This document shows, piece by piece, positions 8,996-17,480 of a stretch of DNA of 64,000 nucleotides; within the stretch, counting starts at the first letter, position 1; every line of letters begins with the position of its first letter. The stretch spans positions 186,001 through 250,000 of the forward strand of contig NZ_JAFFIW010000005.1 in the NCBI RefSeq assembly GCF_018588885.1, written 5' to 3'. This DNA is from Mesorhizobium sp. dw_380 (GTDB lineage Bacteria; Pseudomonadota; Alphaproteobacteria; Rhizobiales; Rhizobiaceae). The notes beneath the pieces were generated by a model that was not told the origin of the DNA, searched no databases, and saw nothing but the letters and a program-made list of their open reading frames with translations. The position numbers and the translations under genes were made by a program.

Positions 8996-9859
8996 ATGAG
9001 CGACGAGCATATCGATGAAATCTCTGGCGTCTCGACCACCGGCCACGAATGGGATGGTATCCGGGAGCTGAACAACCCGCTTCCCAGATGGTGGGTCATC
9101 ACTTTTTACGTCACCATTGTCTGGGCGATAGGCTACACCATTGCCTATCCAGCATGGCCTCTGTTGCACTCGGCGACAACGGGTGTGCTCGGCTATTCCA
9201 GCCGCAACGAGGTCAGGAACGAGCTGACCGCGGCTGAGGCCGCCAAGGGCAAATATATCTCGGCGGTGGAGTCCAAGAGCGTCTCGGAAATCGCCGCGGA
9301 CGACGGCCTGCGCGAATTCGCAATCGCCGCCGGTGGCGCCGCTTTCAAGGTCAATTGCGTACAATGTCACGGCTCCGGCGCCCAGGGTTCCAAGGGCTTT
9401 CCCAATCTCAACGACGACGACTGGCTATGGGGCGGCAAGGCCGAGCAGATCCAGCAGACGATTACGCACGGCATCCGCTTTGCGACTGATGCGGAAACGC
9501 GGCTGTCGGAAATGCCGGCCTTCGGCGACATCATTACCGCCGACCAGATCGCACAAGTCAGCGCCTACGTGGCCAGCCTTTCCGGCAAGGTCCGCGATGC
9601 AAGTCTGATCCAACCCGGCGCCAAGGTCTTTGCCGAGAATTGCGTGGCCTGTCACGGCGACAATGCAAAAGGCAACAGGGAATTCGGCGCCCCCGACCTG
9701 ACCGATGCGATCTGGCTCTATGGATCCGGTGAGACAGCCATCGCCGCACAGGTCCGTGCGCCAAAACAGGGCGTCATGCCGGCCTGGGTTGGCCGTCTCG
9801 GCGAGATCAAGGTCAAGGAACTTGCAGTTTATGTCCATTCGCTTGGCGGCGGAGAATAG
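8996..9859 (+). CDS. fixP: cbb3 oxidase di-heme cytochrome c subunit (FixP/CcoP)
   Basis: 287 residues from the ATG at 8996. A short cytoplasmic N-terminus containing GHEWDGIRELNNPLPRWW, diagnostic for CcoP, is followed by one membrane helix (about 33-53). Two cytochrome c domains follow, with heme motifs CVQCH (about 119-123) and CVACH (about 213-217). It passes electrons to FixO and FixN. Last gene of fixNOQP; a gap of about 166 bases separates it from fixG. Confidence 0.97.
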   Translation: MSDEHIDEISGVSTTGHEWDGIRELNNPLPRWWVITFYVTIVWAIGYTIAYPAWPLLHSATTGVLGYSSRNEVRNELTAAEAAKGKYISAVESKSVSEIAADDGLREFAIAAGGAAFKVNCVQCHGSGAQGSKGFPNLNDDDWLWGGKAEQIQQTITHGIRFATDAETRLSEMPAFGDIITADQIAQVSAYVASLSGKVRDASLIQPGAKVFAENCVACHGDNAKGNREFGAPDLTDAIWLYGSGETAIAAQVRAPKQGVMPAWVGRLGEIKVKELAVYVHSLGGGE

Positions 9860-10025
9860 GAATGGAAGCCCTATTCTTCGGTCCCCCCTGCCAAGCGGAC
9901 GAGGCCTGGCGTGAGCCGGGCCTCGACACCATCCCTAATGCGATCTGCACAACCCGGCAAGGCTATCCTACGGCGAGGCTTTACGACAGGTGCCCCTGAC
10001 ATCGGCTGGGAAAGTGGAGTTGCAC

Positions 10026-11585
10026 ATGCGTGACAAGACGCAGTTGACAGGGCTCGAAACAGAAACTGTCAATTCCGCCAAAACCCGCAAGCCGCTTTAT
10101 GCCGCGCGTCAAAAGATCTTTCCGAAGCGCGCCTCGGGCAACTTTCGTCGCTTCAAATGGCTGGTGATGACGATCACACTTGGCATCTATTACCTGGCTG
10201 CGTGGCTGCCTTGGGCTCGCGGTCCATTTGCCCCGGACCAGGCAGTCCTGCTCGATCTCGCGAACCGGCGCTTCTACTTCTTCTTCATCGAGATATGGCC
10301 CCAGGAATTCTTCTATGTGGCCGGCCTCCTGGTCATGGCGGGCGTCGGTCTTTTCCTGATCACCTCGACTGTCGGCCGTGCCTGGTGCGGCTATGCATGC
10401 CCTCAGACGGTGTGGGTCGATCTGTTCCTCGTCGTCGAACGTGCGATCGAGGGGGACCGTAACGCCCGCATGAAGCTCGATGCAGGTCCCTGGACCGCGC
10501 GCAAGCTCATGCTGCGCGTGTTCAAGCACACCATCTGGCTCGTCATAGGCGCGGCGACTGGCGGCGCCTGGATCTTCTATTTTGCCGATGCGCCGACGCT
10601 GGTCGGCGAACTCTTCACCGGCACCGCGGCGCCCGTCGCCTACATCACCGTCGCCGTCCTGACGGCGACCACCTACACGTTCGGCGGGCTGATGCGAGAA
10701 CAGGTCTGCACCTATATGTGCCCATGGCCGCGCATCCAGGCGGCCATGCTCGACGAAAGTTCGCTCACCGTCACCTACAATGACTGGCGCGGCGAACCGC
10801 GTTCTCGCCATGCGAAGAAGGTGCAAGCTGCAGGGCAGTCCGTCGGCGACTGCGTCGACTGCAATGCCTGCGTCGCGGTCTGCCCGATGGGGATCGACAT
10901 TCGCGATGGCCAGCAGCTCGAATGCATCACCTGCGCGCTCTGCATCGACGCCTGTGACGGCGTCATGGACAAGCTCGGCAAGGAGCGCGGGCTGATCTCC
11001 TACGCGACGCTCTCCGACTACAACACCAATATGATGCTGGCAACCGCGGGCGGCTCCAGTTCAGTCAACCCGTCGCTGGTCAGGACCGCTGATGGCCTGT
11101 TCTCCGACAAGGTAGCGCATTTCCACATCCGCAAGATCTTTCGGCCGCGCACCTACGTCTACATGGGCTTGTGGTCGCTGATCGGCCTCGGCCTGCTCTA
11201 TTCCCTGCTGACGCGCGACCGGCTCGAACTAAACGTGTTGCATGATCGCAATCCTCAGTTCGTCACGCTGTCCGACGGCTCCATCCGCAATGGCTATACC
11301 GTCAAGCTGCTCAACATGATCCCGGAGCCGCGGACGCTCGTCGTCACGATCCAAGGCCTGGATGGAGCTGACATGAGCGTGGTCGGCGAAGATATCCCGG
11401 CAGGCCGCTCATTCGCCATTCCGGTCGAACCCGACCGCCTGAAAATGCTGAAAGTCTTCGTGCGCCAGCCCGCGGGCCAGATCCGCGCGCCGGCGCAGAC
11501 TTTCAAGTTCCGCGTCGAGGACAGAGCCAGCTTCGAATCGAACGAGTACACCGCCACCTTCAACGCGCCGGAGGCCCCCAGATGA
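10026..11585 (+). CDS. fixG: FixG/CcoG, cbb3 oxidase accessory ferredoxin-like membrane protein
   Basis: 519 residues from the ATG at 10026, chosen over a GTG at 9990 because GGAG sits about eight bases upstream. Several membrane helices occupy the N-terminal half, with WCGYACPQTVW and CTYMCPWPRIQ. Two 4Fe-4S ferredoxin motifs follow at about 275-310 (CVDCNACVAVCP and CITCALCIDACD). A last helix near 380-400 precedes an Ig-like C-terminal domain. CcoG acts in reduction of copper during cbb3 assembly. fixH overlaps its stop by four bases. I saw no FixK box in the fixP-fixG gap. Confidence 0.96.
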   Translation: MRDKTQLTGLETETVNSAKTRKPLYAARQKIFPKRASGNFRRFKWLVMTITLGIYYLAAWLPWARGPFAPDQAVLLDLANRRFYFFFIEIWPQEFFYVAGLLVMAGVGLFLITSTVGRAWCGYACPQTVWVDLFLVVERAIEGDRNARMKLDAGPWTARKLMLRVFKHTIWLVIGAATGGAWIFYFADAPTLVGELFTGTAAPVAYITVAVLTATTYTFGGLMREQVCTYMCPWPRIQAAMLDESSLTVTYNDWRGEPRSRHAKKVQAAGQSVGDCVDCNACVAVCPMGIDIRDGQQLECITCALCIDACDGVMDKLGKERGLISYATLSDYNTNMMLATAGGSSSVNPSLVRTADGLFSDKVAHFHIRKIFRPRTYVYMGLWSLIGLGLLYSLLTRDRLELNVLHDRNPQFVTLSDGSIRNGYTVKLLNMIPEPRTLVVTIQGLDGADMSVVGEDIPAGRSFAIPVEPDRLKMLKVFVRQPAGQIRAPAQTFKFRVEDRASFESNEYTATFNAPEAPR

Positions 11586-12079
11586 CTGCCAATGTACAAA
11601 AGCCTCGTGAATTTACCGGCAGGCACATGCTGGCCATCATCCTCGCCTTTTTCGGCGTGATCATCGCGGTCAATTTGACCATGGCGACGCTCGCCAGCAC
11701 AAGCTGGACTGGCCTCGTCGTCGAAAACACCTATGTGGCGAGCCAGCAATTCAACAAGAAGGCCACGGAAGGACGGGCACAGGCAGCCCTTGGCTGGACC
11801 GGCAAGCTGACCATCGCATGGGGTGAAGTCCGCTACAGCCTCACCGATGCCGCTGGCAAGCCGGTTCCCCTGCACGGCGTCAAGGTGCTGTTTCGCCATC
11901 CCGCGTACGAGAAGGAGGACAAGTCGGTCACCCTCGCACCCGCCTCGGGCCAGGAATTCGCAGCCCAGCACATGCCGAAGGACGGCGTCTGGATTGTCGA
12001 AGTCGACGCCGACGCCGGTCTGGATAAACCGTATCGCGACGTCCGCAGGATCATGATTTCCCATGGAGCGCTGCAATGA
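11582..12079 (+). CDS. fixH: FixH family protein
   Basis: 165 residues with one N-terminal membrane helix (about 14-36, AIILAFFGVIIAVNLTMA) and a periplasmic FixH domain. The conserved TYVASQQFNKK and the hydrophilic FRHPAYEKEDK stretch are present. FixH is required for cbb3 assembly together with FixG, FixI and FixS; its exact biochemical step is unknown. It overlaps fixG upstream and fixI downstream by four bases each, a tightly coupled operon. Confidence 0.93.
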   Translation: MTANVQKPREFTGRHMLAIILAFFGVIIAVNLTMATLASTSWTGLVVENTYVASQQFNKKATEGRAQAALGWTGKLTIAWGEVRYSLTDAAGKPVPLHGVKVLFRHPAYEKEDKSVTLAPASGQEFAAQHMPKDGVWIVEVDADAGLDKPYRDVRRIMISHGALQ

Positions 12080-14355
12080 GTTGTTGTGCACCGGGCGCCG
12101 AAATGGCGCTTGATCTGGGCAGCACCACGTCGGTCCTGCCGTCTAGTCAGGAGATCAGGCTGGCGAGCCGATCGCTTGGCGATGATCTCCGCCAAACCGA
12201 TCTTTCGGTGCCGAGCGTTCATTGCGCAGCTTGTATCCAGACGATCGAGACGGCGTTGGGAACGCTCGATCGCGTCGAGAGCGCCCGCGTCAACCTGTCG
12301 ACGAAACGGGTCTCGGTCCGCTGGCGTGGCGACGAGGTTCCACCGTTCGTCGCCGCGCTTGGACGGCTCGGCTACCAGGCGCATCTCTTCGCCCCCGAGA
12401 TTGATGAAAAGGACAGGACGCTTTCGGAGTTGATCCGCGCCGTCGCGGTTGCCGGGTTCGCGGCGGGCAATATCATGCTGCTTTCGGTCTCTGTCTGGTC
12501 CGGTGCCGAAGGCGCTACCCGCGACCTGTTCCACTGGGTCTCTGCGCTTATCGCCATCCCTGCACTCGCCTTCGCCGGCGGCATCTTCTTCCGCTCGGCC
12601 TGGAATGCGTTGCGCCACGGCCGCATGAACATGGACGTGCCGATCGCGGTCGGGGTGTCGCTTGCCTACGCCATGAGCCTCTATGAGACGATCAACCATG
12701 GCGACCATGCTTATTTCGATGCATCGGTGTCGCTGCTGTTCTTCCTGTTGATCGGCCGCACGTTGGATCACGTGATGCGCGAACGTGCCCGGATCGCCGT
12801 GAAAGGCCTGTCCCAGTTGGCCGCACGTGGCGCCATGGTGCTGCGCGGCGACGGCGCACGCGACTATCTGCCGGTTGGCGAGATCGAACCAGGGATGCAG
12901 CTGCTGATTGCTGCCGGCGAAAGGATACCCGTCGACGGCAAAATCATTCAAGGGGCATCGGATCTGGACTGTTCGCTTGTCTCGGGCGAGAGCACGCCTC
13001 GAAGCGTTGCAGCAGGCGAAGCCGTGCAGGCTGGTGTCCTCAACCTAACCGGCCCGCTGACGATTGAGGCGACAGCCGCCGCGAAAGATTCGTTTCTGGC
13101 GGAAATGGTTCGGCTCATGGAAGCCGCAGAGGGCGGCCGCGCGCATTATCGCCGGATCGCCGATCGCGTTTCAGCGCTCTATGCCCCGGTGGTTCATCTC
13201 ACAGCCTTCGCGACGTTCCTTGGCTGGATGGCGGTGACCGGCGACTGGCATAGGGCGATAACCATCGCCATTGCCGTTCTGATCATCACCTGCCCGTGCG
13301 CGCTCGGCCTCGCCGTACCGATCGTTCAGGTGGTCGCCGCGCGGCGTCTGTTCGAGAACGGCATCATGGTCAAGGACGGTTCGGCCATGGAGCGCCTGGC
13401 GACGATTGATAACGCAGTGTTCGACAAGACCGGAACGCTCACGCTCGGACAACCCCGGCTCCTCAATGCATCGTCGATCGATCCGGCCATGCTGGCAATC
13501 GCGGCAGACATGGCCGCGCACTCGCGTCACCCGTTTTCAAAGGCCATAGCCGGCTTTGCCGCTCTTGACGGGCAGCACAAATTCGATGCCGTCACCGAGC
13601 ATCCAGGGTTCGGCATCGAAGCCACTGACGCCGGAAGCACCTGGCGGCTGGGTCGACGCGGATGGGCTGGATGGAAGGCCCGGACCGGCGGCGAAGGCAA
13701 ACATGGCCATGGCGGAACGGTTCTGACGAAAGACGGGATCATTGTCGCGACCTTCGATTTCGAGGATGCGCTGCGCGCCGACGCGGCGGCGGCGATCAAG
13801 CGATTGAACGATACTGGGGTGTCGATGCAAATGCTGTCGGGCGATACCGCAGGTGCCTGCGGCGAAGTTGCAAGAATGCTGGGTGTCGACGACTTCGTTC
13901 CGTGCCTGCTGCCGTCGGGCAAGGTCGAGCGCATCGAGACCCTGGCGAAAGACGGACACAAGGTTCTGATGGTTGGCGACGGCCTCAACGACACGCCGGC
14001 GCTGAGCGCGGCGCATGTCTCGATCGCTCCGGCCACCGCCGCCGACATTGGCCGCAATGCCGCCGACTTCGTATTCCTGCGCGAAAGCCTTCTGGCAGTG
14101 CCTCTCGCGCTGGACGTCTCGCGCAAGGCGGGACACCTGATCCGCCAGAACATCGCGATTGCGATCGTCTACAATGCCGTCGCCGTGCCGATCGCCATCC
14201 TGGGCCACGCCACGCCTTTGTTAGCGGCGATTGCCATGTCTGCCTCATCGGTGCTTGTTATTGGAAACGCATTGCGCTTGCACGGCTTCGGGGCGAATGC
14301 GACGCTGCAAGTTATTCAAAAAGTCGGACGCTCCGCAGTCAGCTATTCGGCATAA
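12076..14355 (+). CDS. fixI: FixI/CcoI, copper-transporting P1B-type ATPase
   Basis: 759 residues. It starts MSCCAPG and has a heavy-metal-associated domain with HCAACI (about 51-56). The P1B transmembrane core carries the CPC metal site in ITCPCALGLAVP (about 405-415). The phosphorylation motif DKTGTLT begins near residue 450, and the hinge GDGLNDTPAL lies near 634. It delivers copper to the cbb3 active site. The start overlaps the fixH stop; fixS follows after five bases. Confidence 0.96.
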   Translation: MSCCAPGAEMALDLGSTTSVLPSSQEIRLASRSLGDDLRQTDLSVPSVHCAACIQTIETALGTLDRVESARVNLSTKRVSVRWRGDEVPPFVAALGRLGYQAHLFAPEIDEKDRTLSELIRAVAVAGFAAGNIMLLSVSVWSGAEGATRDLFHWVSALIAIPALAFAGGIFFRSAWNALRHGRMNMDVPIAVGVSLAYAMSLYETINHGDHAYFDASVSLLFFLLIGRTLDHVMRERARIAVKGLSQLAARGAMVLRGDGARDYLPVGEIEPGMQLLIAAGERIPVDGKIIQGASDLDCSLVSGESTPRSVAAGEAVQAGVLNLTGPLTIEATAAAKDSFLAEMVRLMEAAEGGRAHYRRIADRVSALYAPVVHLTAFATFLGWMAVTGDWHRAITIAIAVLIITCPCALGLAVPIVQVVAARRLFENGIMVKDGSAMERLATIDNAVFDKTGTLTLGQPRLLNASSIDPAMLAIAADMAAHSRHPFSKAIAGFAALDGQHKFDAVTEHPGFGIEATDAGSTWRLGRRGWAGWKARTGGEGKHGHGGTVLTKDGIIVATFDFEDALRADAAAAIKRLNDTGVSMQMLSGDTAGACGEVARMLGVDDFVPCLLPSGKVERIETLAKDGHKVLMVGDGLNDTPALSAAHVSIAPATAADIGRNAADFVFLRESLLAVPLALDVSRKAGHLIRQNIAIAIVYNAVAVPIAILGHATPLLAAIAMSASSVLVIGNALRLHGFGANATLQVIQKVGRSAVSYSA

Positions 14356-14360
14356 TCCTC

Positions 14361-14516
14361 GTGACGACGTTGCTCTATCTCATACCAGTGGCCCTTTTTC
14401 TGGGTGCACTGGGTGTGTCCGGCTTCGTCTGGGCATTGCGAAGCGGTCAATACGAAGATCTCGACGGAGCCGCCGAGCGGATACTAATTGATCGGGACGA
14501 CAAACCGGAACGCTGA
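14361..14516 (+). CDS. fixS: FixS/CcoS, cbb3 oxidase maturation protein
   Basis: 51 residues with a GTG start at 14361. One membrane helix (LLYLIPVALFLGALGVSGF) is followed by the diagnostic WALRSGQYEDLDGAAERIL. CcoS is needed to insert heme b and copper into CcoN. It lies in a different frame from fixI, five bases downstream, without an obvious Shine-Dalgarno sequence, so translation is probably coupled to fixI. It completes fixGHIS. Confidence 0.92.
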   Translation: MTTLLYLIPVALFLGALGVSGFVWALRSGQYEDLDGAAERILIDRDDKPER

Positions 14517-14819
14517 TTTCAATCCGCTGTGCATAAGATGCGCGGATCGCGCTCGTCAGTCGAGCCGGCTCGGTCGGGAACAAGCTGTCCATGCTCCATG
14601 CTCCATGACCATCTTGACCTAAGCTGCACACTACATTTGTGAAAAGCCTCTGTCGTGCGAAGGACTGCCTACCATTGCACCCAGTATGAGGCGGCTGATG
14701 CCACGAGAGTACCTCGCGTGGCCGGACGAGAGCTTGGCAATGTGCGCACGGGTTCCAAAGTGGAACGTCACGGTCGATCACCTGACCGTGAACCGCCAGT
14801 GCCGATTGGTCATGTCTGG

Positions 14820-14833
14820 CTGATCCAGATCAG
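14820..14833 (+). promoter_or_regulatory. Orphan FixK/FNR box downstream of fixS
   Basis: CTGATCCAGATCAG is a perfect palindrome of the same type as the boxes at 5149 and 6394. A start point would be expected near 14868, followed by GGAGAA and two overlapping ATGs at 14880 and 14884. No intact gene follows at once; the next is the CHAT-like gene at 15224. Confidence 0.55.
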
Positions 14834-14879
14834 GGTCATACTCATCGGTGTGGTCTATTGACCAGTCTTCGACGGAGAA

Positions 14880-14990
14880 ATGCATGACTTACGGAAAGAT
14901 TGGTCGTCATTATCAGCACCTTCACGGTTCTGGGTTTTCTGTCGTGTGGTCGGCCATGCCTTGTGCTTACGGCGCAGCCATTAGCTGACC
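14880..14990 (+). pseudogene. Short decayed frame behind the FixK/FNR box, probably a former small membrane protein
   Basis: GGAGAA precedes ATGCATG. Both ATG frames give only about 34 residues with no resemblance to anything. The third frame, which has no start codon, reads a hydrophobic stretch (RLVVIISTFTVLGFLSCG) that looks like a membrane segment or signal sequence. The simplest reading is a former FixK/FNR-controlled small exported or membrane protein put out of frame near its start. Confidence 0.3.
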
Positions 14991-15223
14991 GGCGTCGTGT
15001 GTATCTCGCTTGCTGGCTGACCATCCGCGTGGCTGCGCGGACAGGGGGGCCGATCAACAGCTTTCGCCTTTGATGGGTTGTGTGCGTCGTTGCCGATCCA
15101 TCCCGATTCCCGGCCCGCGCCTTGAGGCTATGCGACGGTACCGGAACCCAGCGCACGTCACGCGGTTCCGCGCGCGTGGTGTCCGCTCGTCACGACGATG
15201 AACGAACAAGCGGCTGGAGTACC

Positions 15224-15841
15224 ATGAACACCGTACACATCATCGACTGCCACAATGCAAATGACTACTTCGCCGACAGGCAAGAGGGACCGATCGTGCA
15301 GCACTTGTTAAAGGCTGTCAACATCCGCGCGGAGCTCCACATGGCGTTGAACCGAACGAAATTTGGTGAGGCTGTAGTACGAGCGATGGAGGCGGAGTGC
15401 GACGTGCTTCACATCGCCGGGCACGGCAATGGTGACGGGATCGCTTCGTCCAGTGGGCGAAGTGGCCTTCTTTGGGCTGACTTCGTAAAAATGTTCCAGG
15501 GCTCGCATCCAGCGCCGAAGATCCTCGTGATGTCAACGTGCTGCGGAGCATCATCGGGGTTGGGACGTGCGTTTTCGAGATCGATCAACCGTCCGAAGTT
15601 GATCATTGGTTCGAGTGACGCGCGCTATTTCGACGACTATGTCGCCGCGTGGGCTTTGCTCTATCGGCGACTGAATTGCAAGGACATCGACATCGAAGCC
15701 ATGCAGCAGGTTCTTGATGAGATATGCGCGGTCGTGGATAAAAGTTTCCGCTACCTTGGCTGGGATGACGAGAGAGAGCGCTACGTTCGATACCCTCACC
15801 CTCGCAAGAGAGCCCGCTTCGACGTCGTGGAGCGTGAGTAG
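15224..15841 (+). CDS. CHAT/caspase-like protease-fold protein, stand-alone
   Basis: 205 residues from the ATG at 15224, with GGAG about six bases upstream. After a first strand (MNTVHIIDCHNAN), two motifs fit the caspase/CHAT cysteine-protease fold. The first is a hydrophobic strand ending in a His-Gly, VLHIAGHG (His 63 and His 67). The second is a hydrophobic strand ending in small residues and Cys, ILVMSTCCGASSG (Cys 106/107). Motif order and spacing of about 40 residues match the His-Cys dyad of CHAT domains (HG ... SACxxG). No second domain, signal sequence or membrane segment is seen. CHAT proteins often act in regulated proteolysis and defence; a role here is unproven. Confidence 0.55.
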   Translation: MNTVHIIDCHNANDYFADRQEGPIVQHLLKAVNIRAELHMALNRTKFGEAVVRAMEAECDVLHIAGHGNGDGIASSSGRSGLLWADFVKMFQGSHPAPKILVMSTCCGASSGLGRAFSRSINRPKLIIGSSDARYFDDYVAAWALLYRRLNCKDIDIEAMQQVLDEICAVVDKSFRYLGWDDERERYVRYPHPRKRARFDVVERE

Positions 15842-16100
15842 TATGCGCAAGGGTTCCAGGTGGAATGTGGCGATCGATGCGGCGCGGCCGTCGCTGACCA
15901 GCGTCGCGAGTGTCTCGCTTGCTGGCGGCGATCTGCGCGGCTGCGCGGCGAAAGGGCGGGATCGGTTAGCCGCATCCACCTCTGAGCGCTTTGAGTGCTT
16001 CGTTGCCGATCGATGCGAATCTCCCGGCCCAGCGCCTTTAGGCAATGCGGCGGGCACGGAGCTCATGTCACTCGGCTCAGTTTCACCGTTACACGAGGAT
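15842..16100 (+). repeat. Diverged direct repeat, copy B (between the CHAT-like and FAD hydroxylase genes)
   Basis: Begins right after the CHAT-like stop and is related to copy A at 14745-15180. It lacks the roughly 210-base insert of copy A. Both copies end about 25-45 bases before the next start codon, so they occupy the same position relative to the following gene. The frame of the FAD hydroxylase stays open through this region but its composition is not protein-like there. Confidence 0.55.
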
Positions 16101-16124
16101 AGGCGACCGGATGGCGGCACGCTG

Positions 16125-17303
16125 ATGGGCTCTGACGATAATTTTGACATCGTTGTCGTTGGAGCCGGCCCGGTCGGCCTTTCGTTCGCTGCGTCGCTTG
16201 CCCAAAGCGAACTCAAGGTGGCAGTTGTTGAACAGAACACATTCGATAGTCTGGCGAATCCGGCTTTCGATGGTCGCGAAATCGCGCTGACCAACGCTTC
16301 GATCAGAACCCTTCGCGAGCTCGGCGCCTGGGATGTCATTCCGGCTTCGGACAAATCAGCACTTCAAGGCGCGCGCGTGCTCAACGGCTCGAGCGCATTC
16401 GCTCTTCGTTTCGATCCTCCCAGCAACTCTGGAGAACCGCTGGGGGTTTTGGTTCCAAATTGCCGGATCCGCGAGGCGCTGTTCAAAATCGTCCGCTTGC
16501 AGGATCGCGCCCGGCTGTTGTGCGGCCACTCGGTCGTCGATGCAACAAACAGCCAAGAAGGAGCAGTCGTAACGCTCTCTAATGGCGCGCGTTTAACTGC
16601 TCGGCTGGTTGTTGCCGCGGATTCGCGTTTGTCCGCCACGCGTGATCTGCTAGGCATCGGCGCCGATATCAACCGGCTTGGCCACTCGATGCTGATTTGC
16701 CGAGTGAGGCACGAGCGCGCCCACCACCAGATCGCCATCGAATGGTTCGATCACCATCAGACGATAGCGATATTGCCCCTAGCGGAGGGCATGTCGTCGC
16801 TGCTGCTCACATTGCGCTCAAACGAGGCCTATAGACTGCTTGCCTTCGATGATGATTTGTTCCTGTCGGAGTTGACGAAACGGTGTCGAGGGCGCCTTGG
16901 AAAAATGACCTTGGCAAGCAAGCGCCACACCTATCCGCTGGTCACGACCTGGGCGCACAAATTCCGGGCGCCGAGCGCCGCACTCATCGGCGACGCTGCC
17001 ATCGGCATGCACCCGGTGACCGCTCACGGGTTCAACATCGGTCTCAGCAGCCAGAAGCAACTCGCCCGTGGAATCATGACTGCGTGCCGCGACGGCCGCA
17101 ATGTTGGCGACCCCGACATGCTGCATATATACGAAAGGCGGCTGCGCCTGTCGGCGTCGCCGCTCTACCATGCAACGAACATATTGGTTGGACTCTACTC
17201 CAGAGACCACCTGGCGGCACGGCTTGCAAGGCATCTGGGGCTTCGCTTTGCCCAACATGTTCCCCTTGTCCGGCATGGGATTTCGGCGGAGCTCCAGCGG
17301 TGA
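16125..17303 (+). CDS. ubiM: FAD-dependent ubiquinone-pathway hydroxylase, UbiM-like (UbiH/Coq6 family)
   Basis: 392 residues from the ATG at 16125. The Rossmann motif VVVGAGPVGLSFAASLA opens the protein, and DGREIALTNAS and ARVLNGSSAFALRFD follow. The second FAD motif with GDAAIGMHPVTAHGFN (about 285-300) is characteristic of UbiH/UbiF/Coq6 aromatic hydroxylases. The DGREIALT and VLNG features are what I recall for the UbiM branch, which hydroxylates ubiquinone precursors using O2. Another member of the family cannot be excluded. A frame extends further upstream into repeat copy B, but the homologous region starts here. On this element it may support quinone supply for the cbb3 chain. Confidence 0.6.
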   Translation: MGSDDNFDIVVVGAGPVGLSFAASLAQSELKVAVVEQNTFDSLANPAFDGREIALTNASIRTLRELGAWDVIPASDKSALQGARVLNGSSAFALRFDPPSNSGEPLGVLVPNCRIREALFKIVRLQDRARLLCGHSVVDATNSQEGAVVTLSNGARLTARLVVAADSRLSATRDLLGIGADINRLGHSMLICRVRHERAHHQIAIEWFDHHQTIAILPLAEGMSSLLLTLRSNEAYRLLAFDDDLFLSELTKRCRGRLGKMTLASKRHTYPLVTTWAHKFRAPSAALIGDAAIGMHPVTAHGFNIGLSSQKQLARGIMTACRDGRNVGDPDMLHIYERRLRLSASPLYHATNILVGLYSRDHLAARLARHLGLRFAQHVPLVRHGISAELQR

Positions 17304-17480
17304 TACTGCACCAGCAGTCGCATTTTTGCGCGTGCTGGGCGAGCGATGGGAGAGAGTGCATGATGCACCGGAGTAATCCTGCTCCCCGACGCTGATCTCC
17401 GATTGAAGAATTAACCCGTCCTTCAGGGGGGCTGCATAGGCTGCGGACAAGCAGGAGTAAGCAAGCTGACCCGTCCAGCC

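Larger units (their letters stand above)
14745..15180 (+). repeat. Diverged direct repeat, copy A (upstream of the CHAT-like gene)
   Basis: Two blocks match copy B at 15842-16100. Block 1 (about 14745-14780, around GGGTTCCAAAGTGGAACGT) matches 15846-15880. Block 2 (about 14992-15165, around TCTCGCTTGCTGGC, GGCTGCGCGG and CGTTGCCGATC) matches 15892-16080. Copy A carries an extra insert of about 210 bases between the blocks, holding the FixK/FNR box and the decayed frame. Aligned by eye, block 2 is roughly two-thirds identical. Confidence 0.55.
14517..15223. other. Gene-poor region after fixS with a FixK/FNR box, a decayed frame and repeat copy A
   Basis: 707 bases with no convincing intact gene. 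It contains a FixK/FNR box (14820-14833), a short apparently frameshifted frame just after it (14880-14990), and sequence that reappears in diverged form at 15842-16100. The last 44 bases before 15224 are leader of the CHAT-like gene. Confidence 0.5.

Noticed and set aside
15714..16124. N-terminal extension of the FAD hydroxylase frame
   Set aside because: It overlaps the CHAT-like gene out of frame and repeat copy B; the Rossmann motif starts right after the ATG at 16125.
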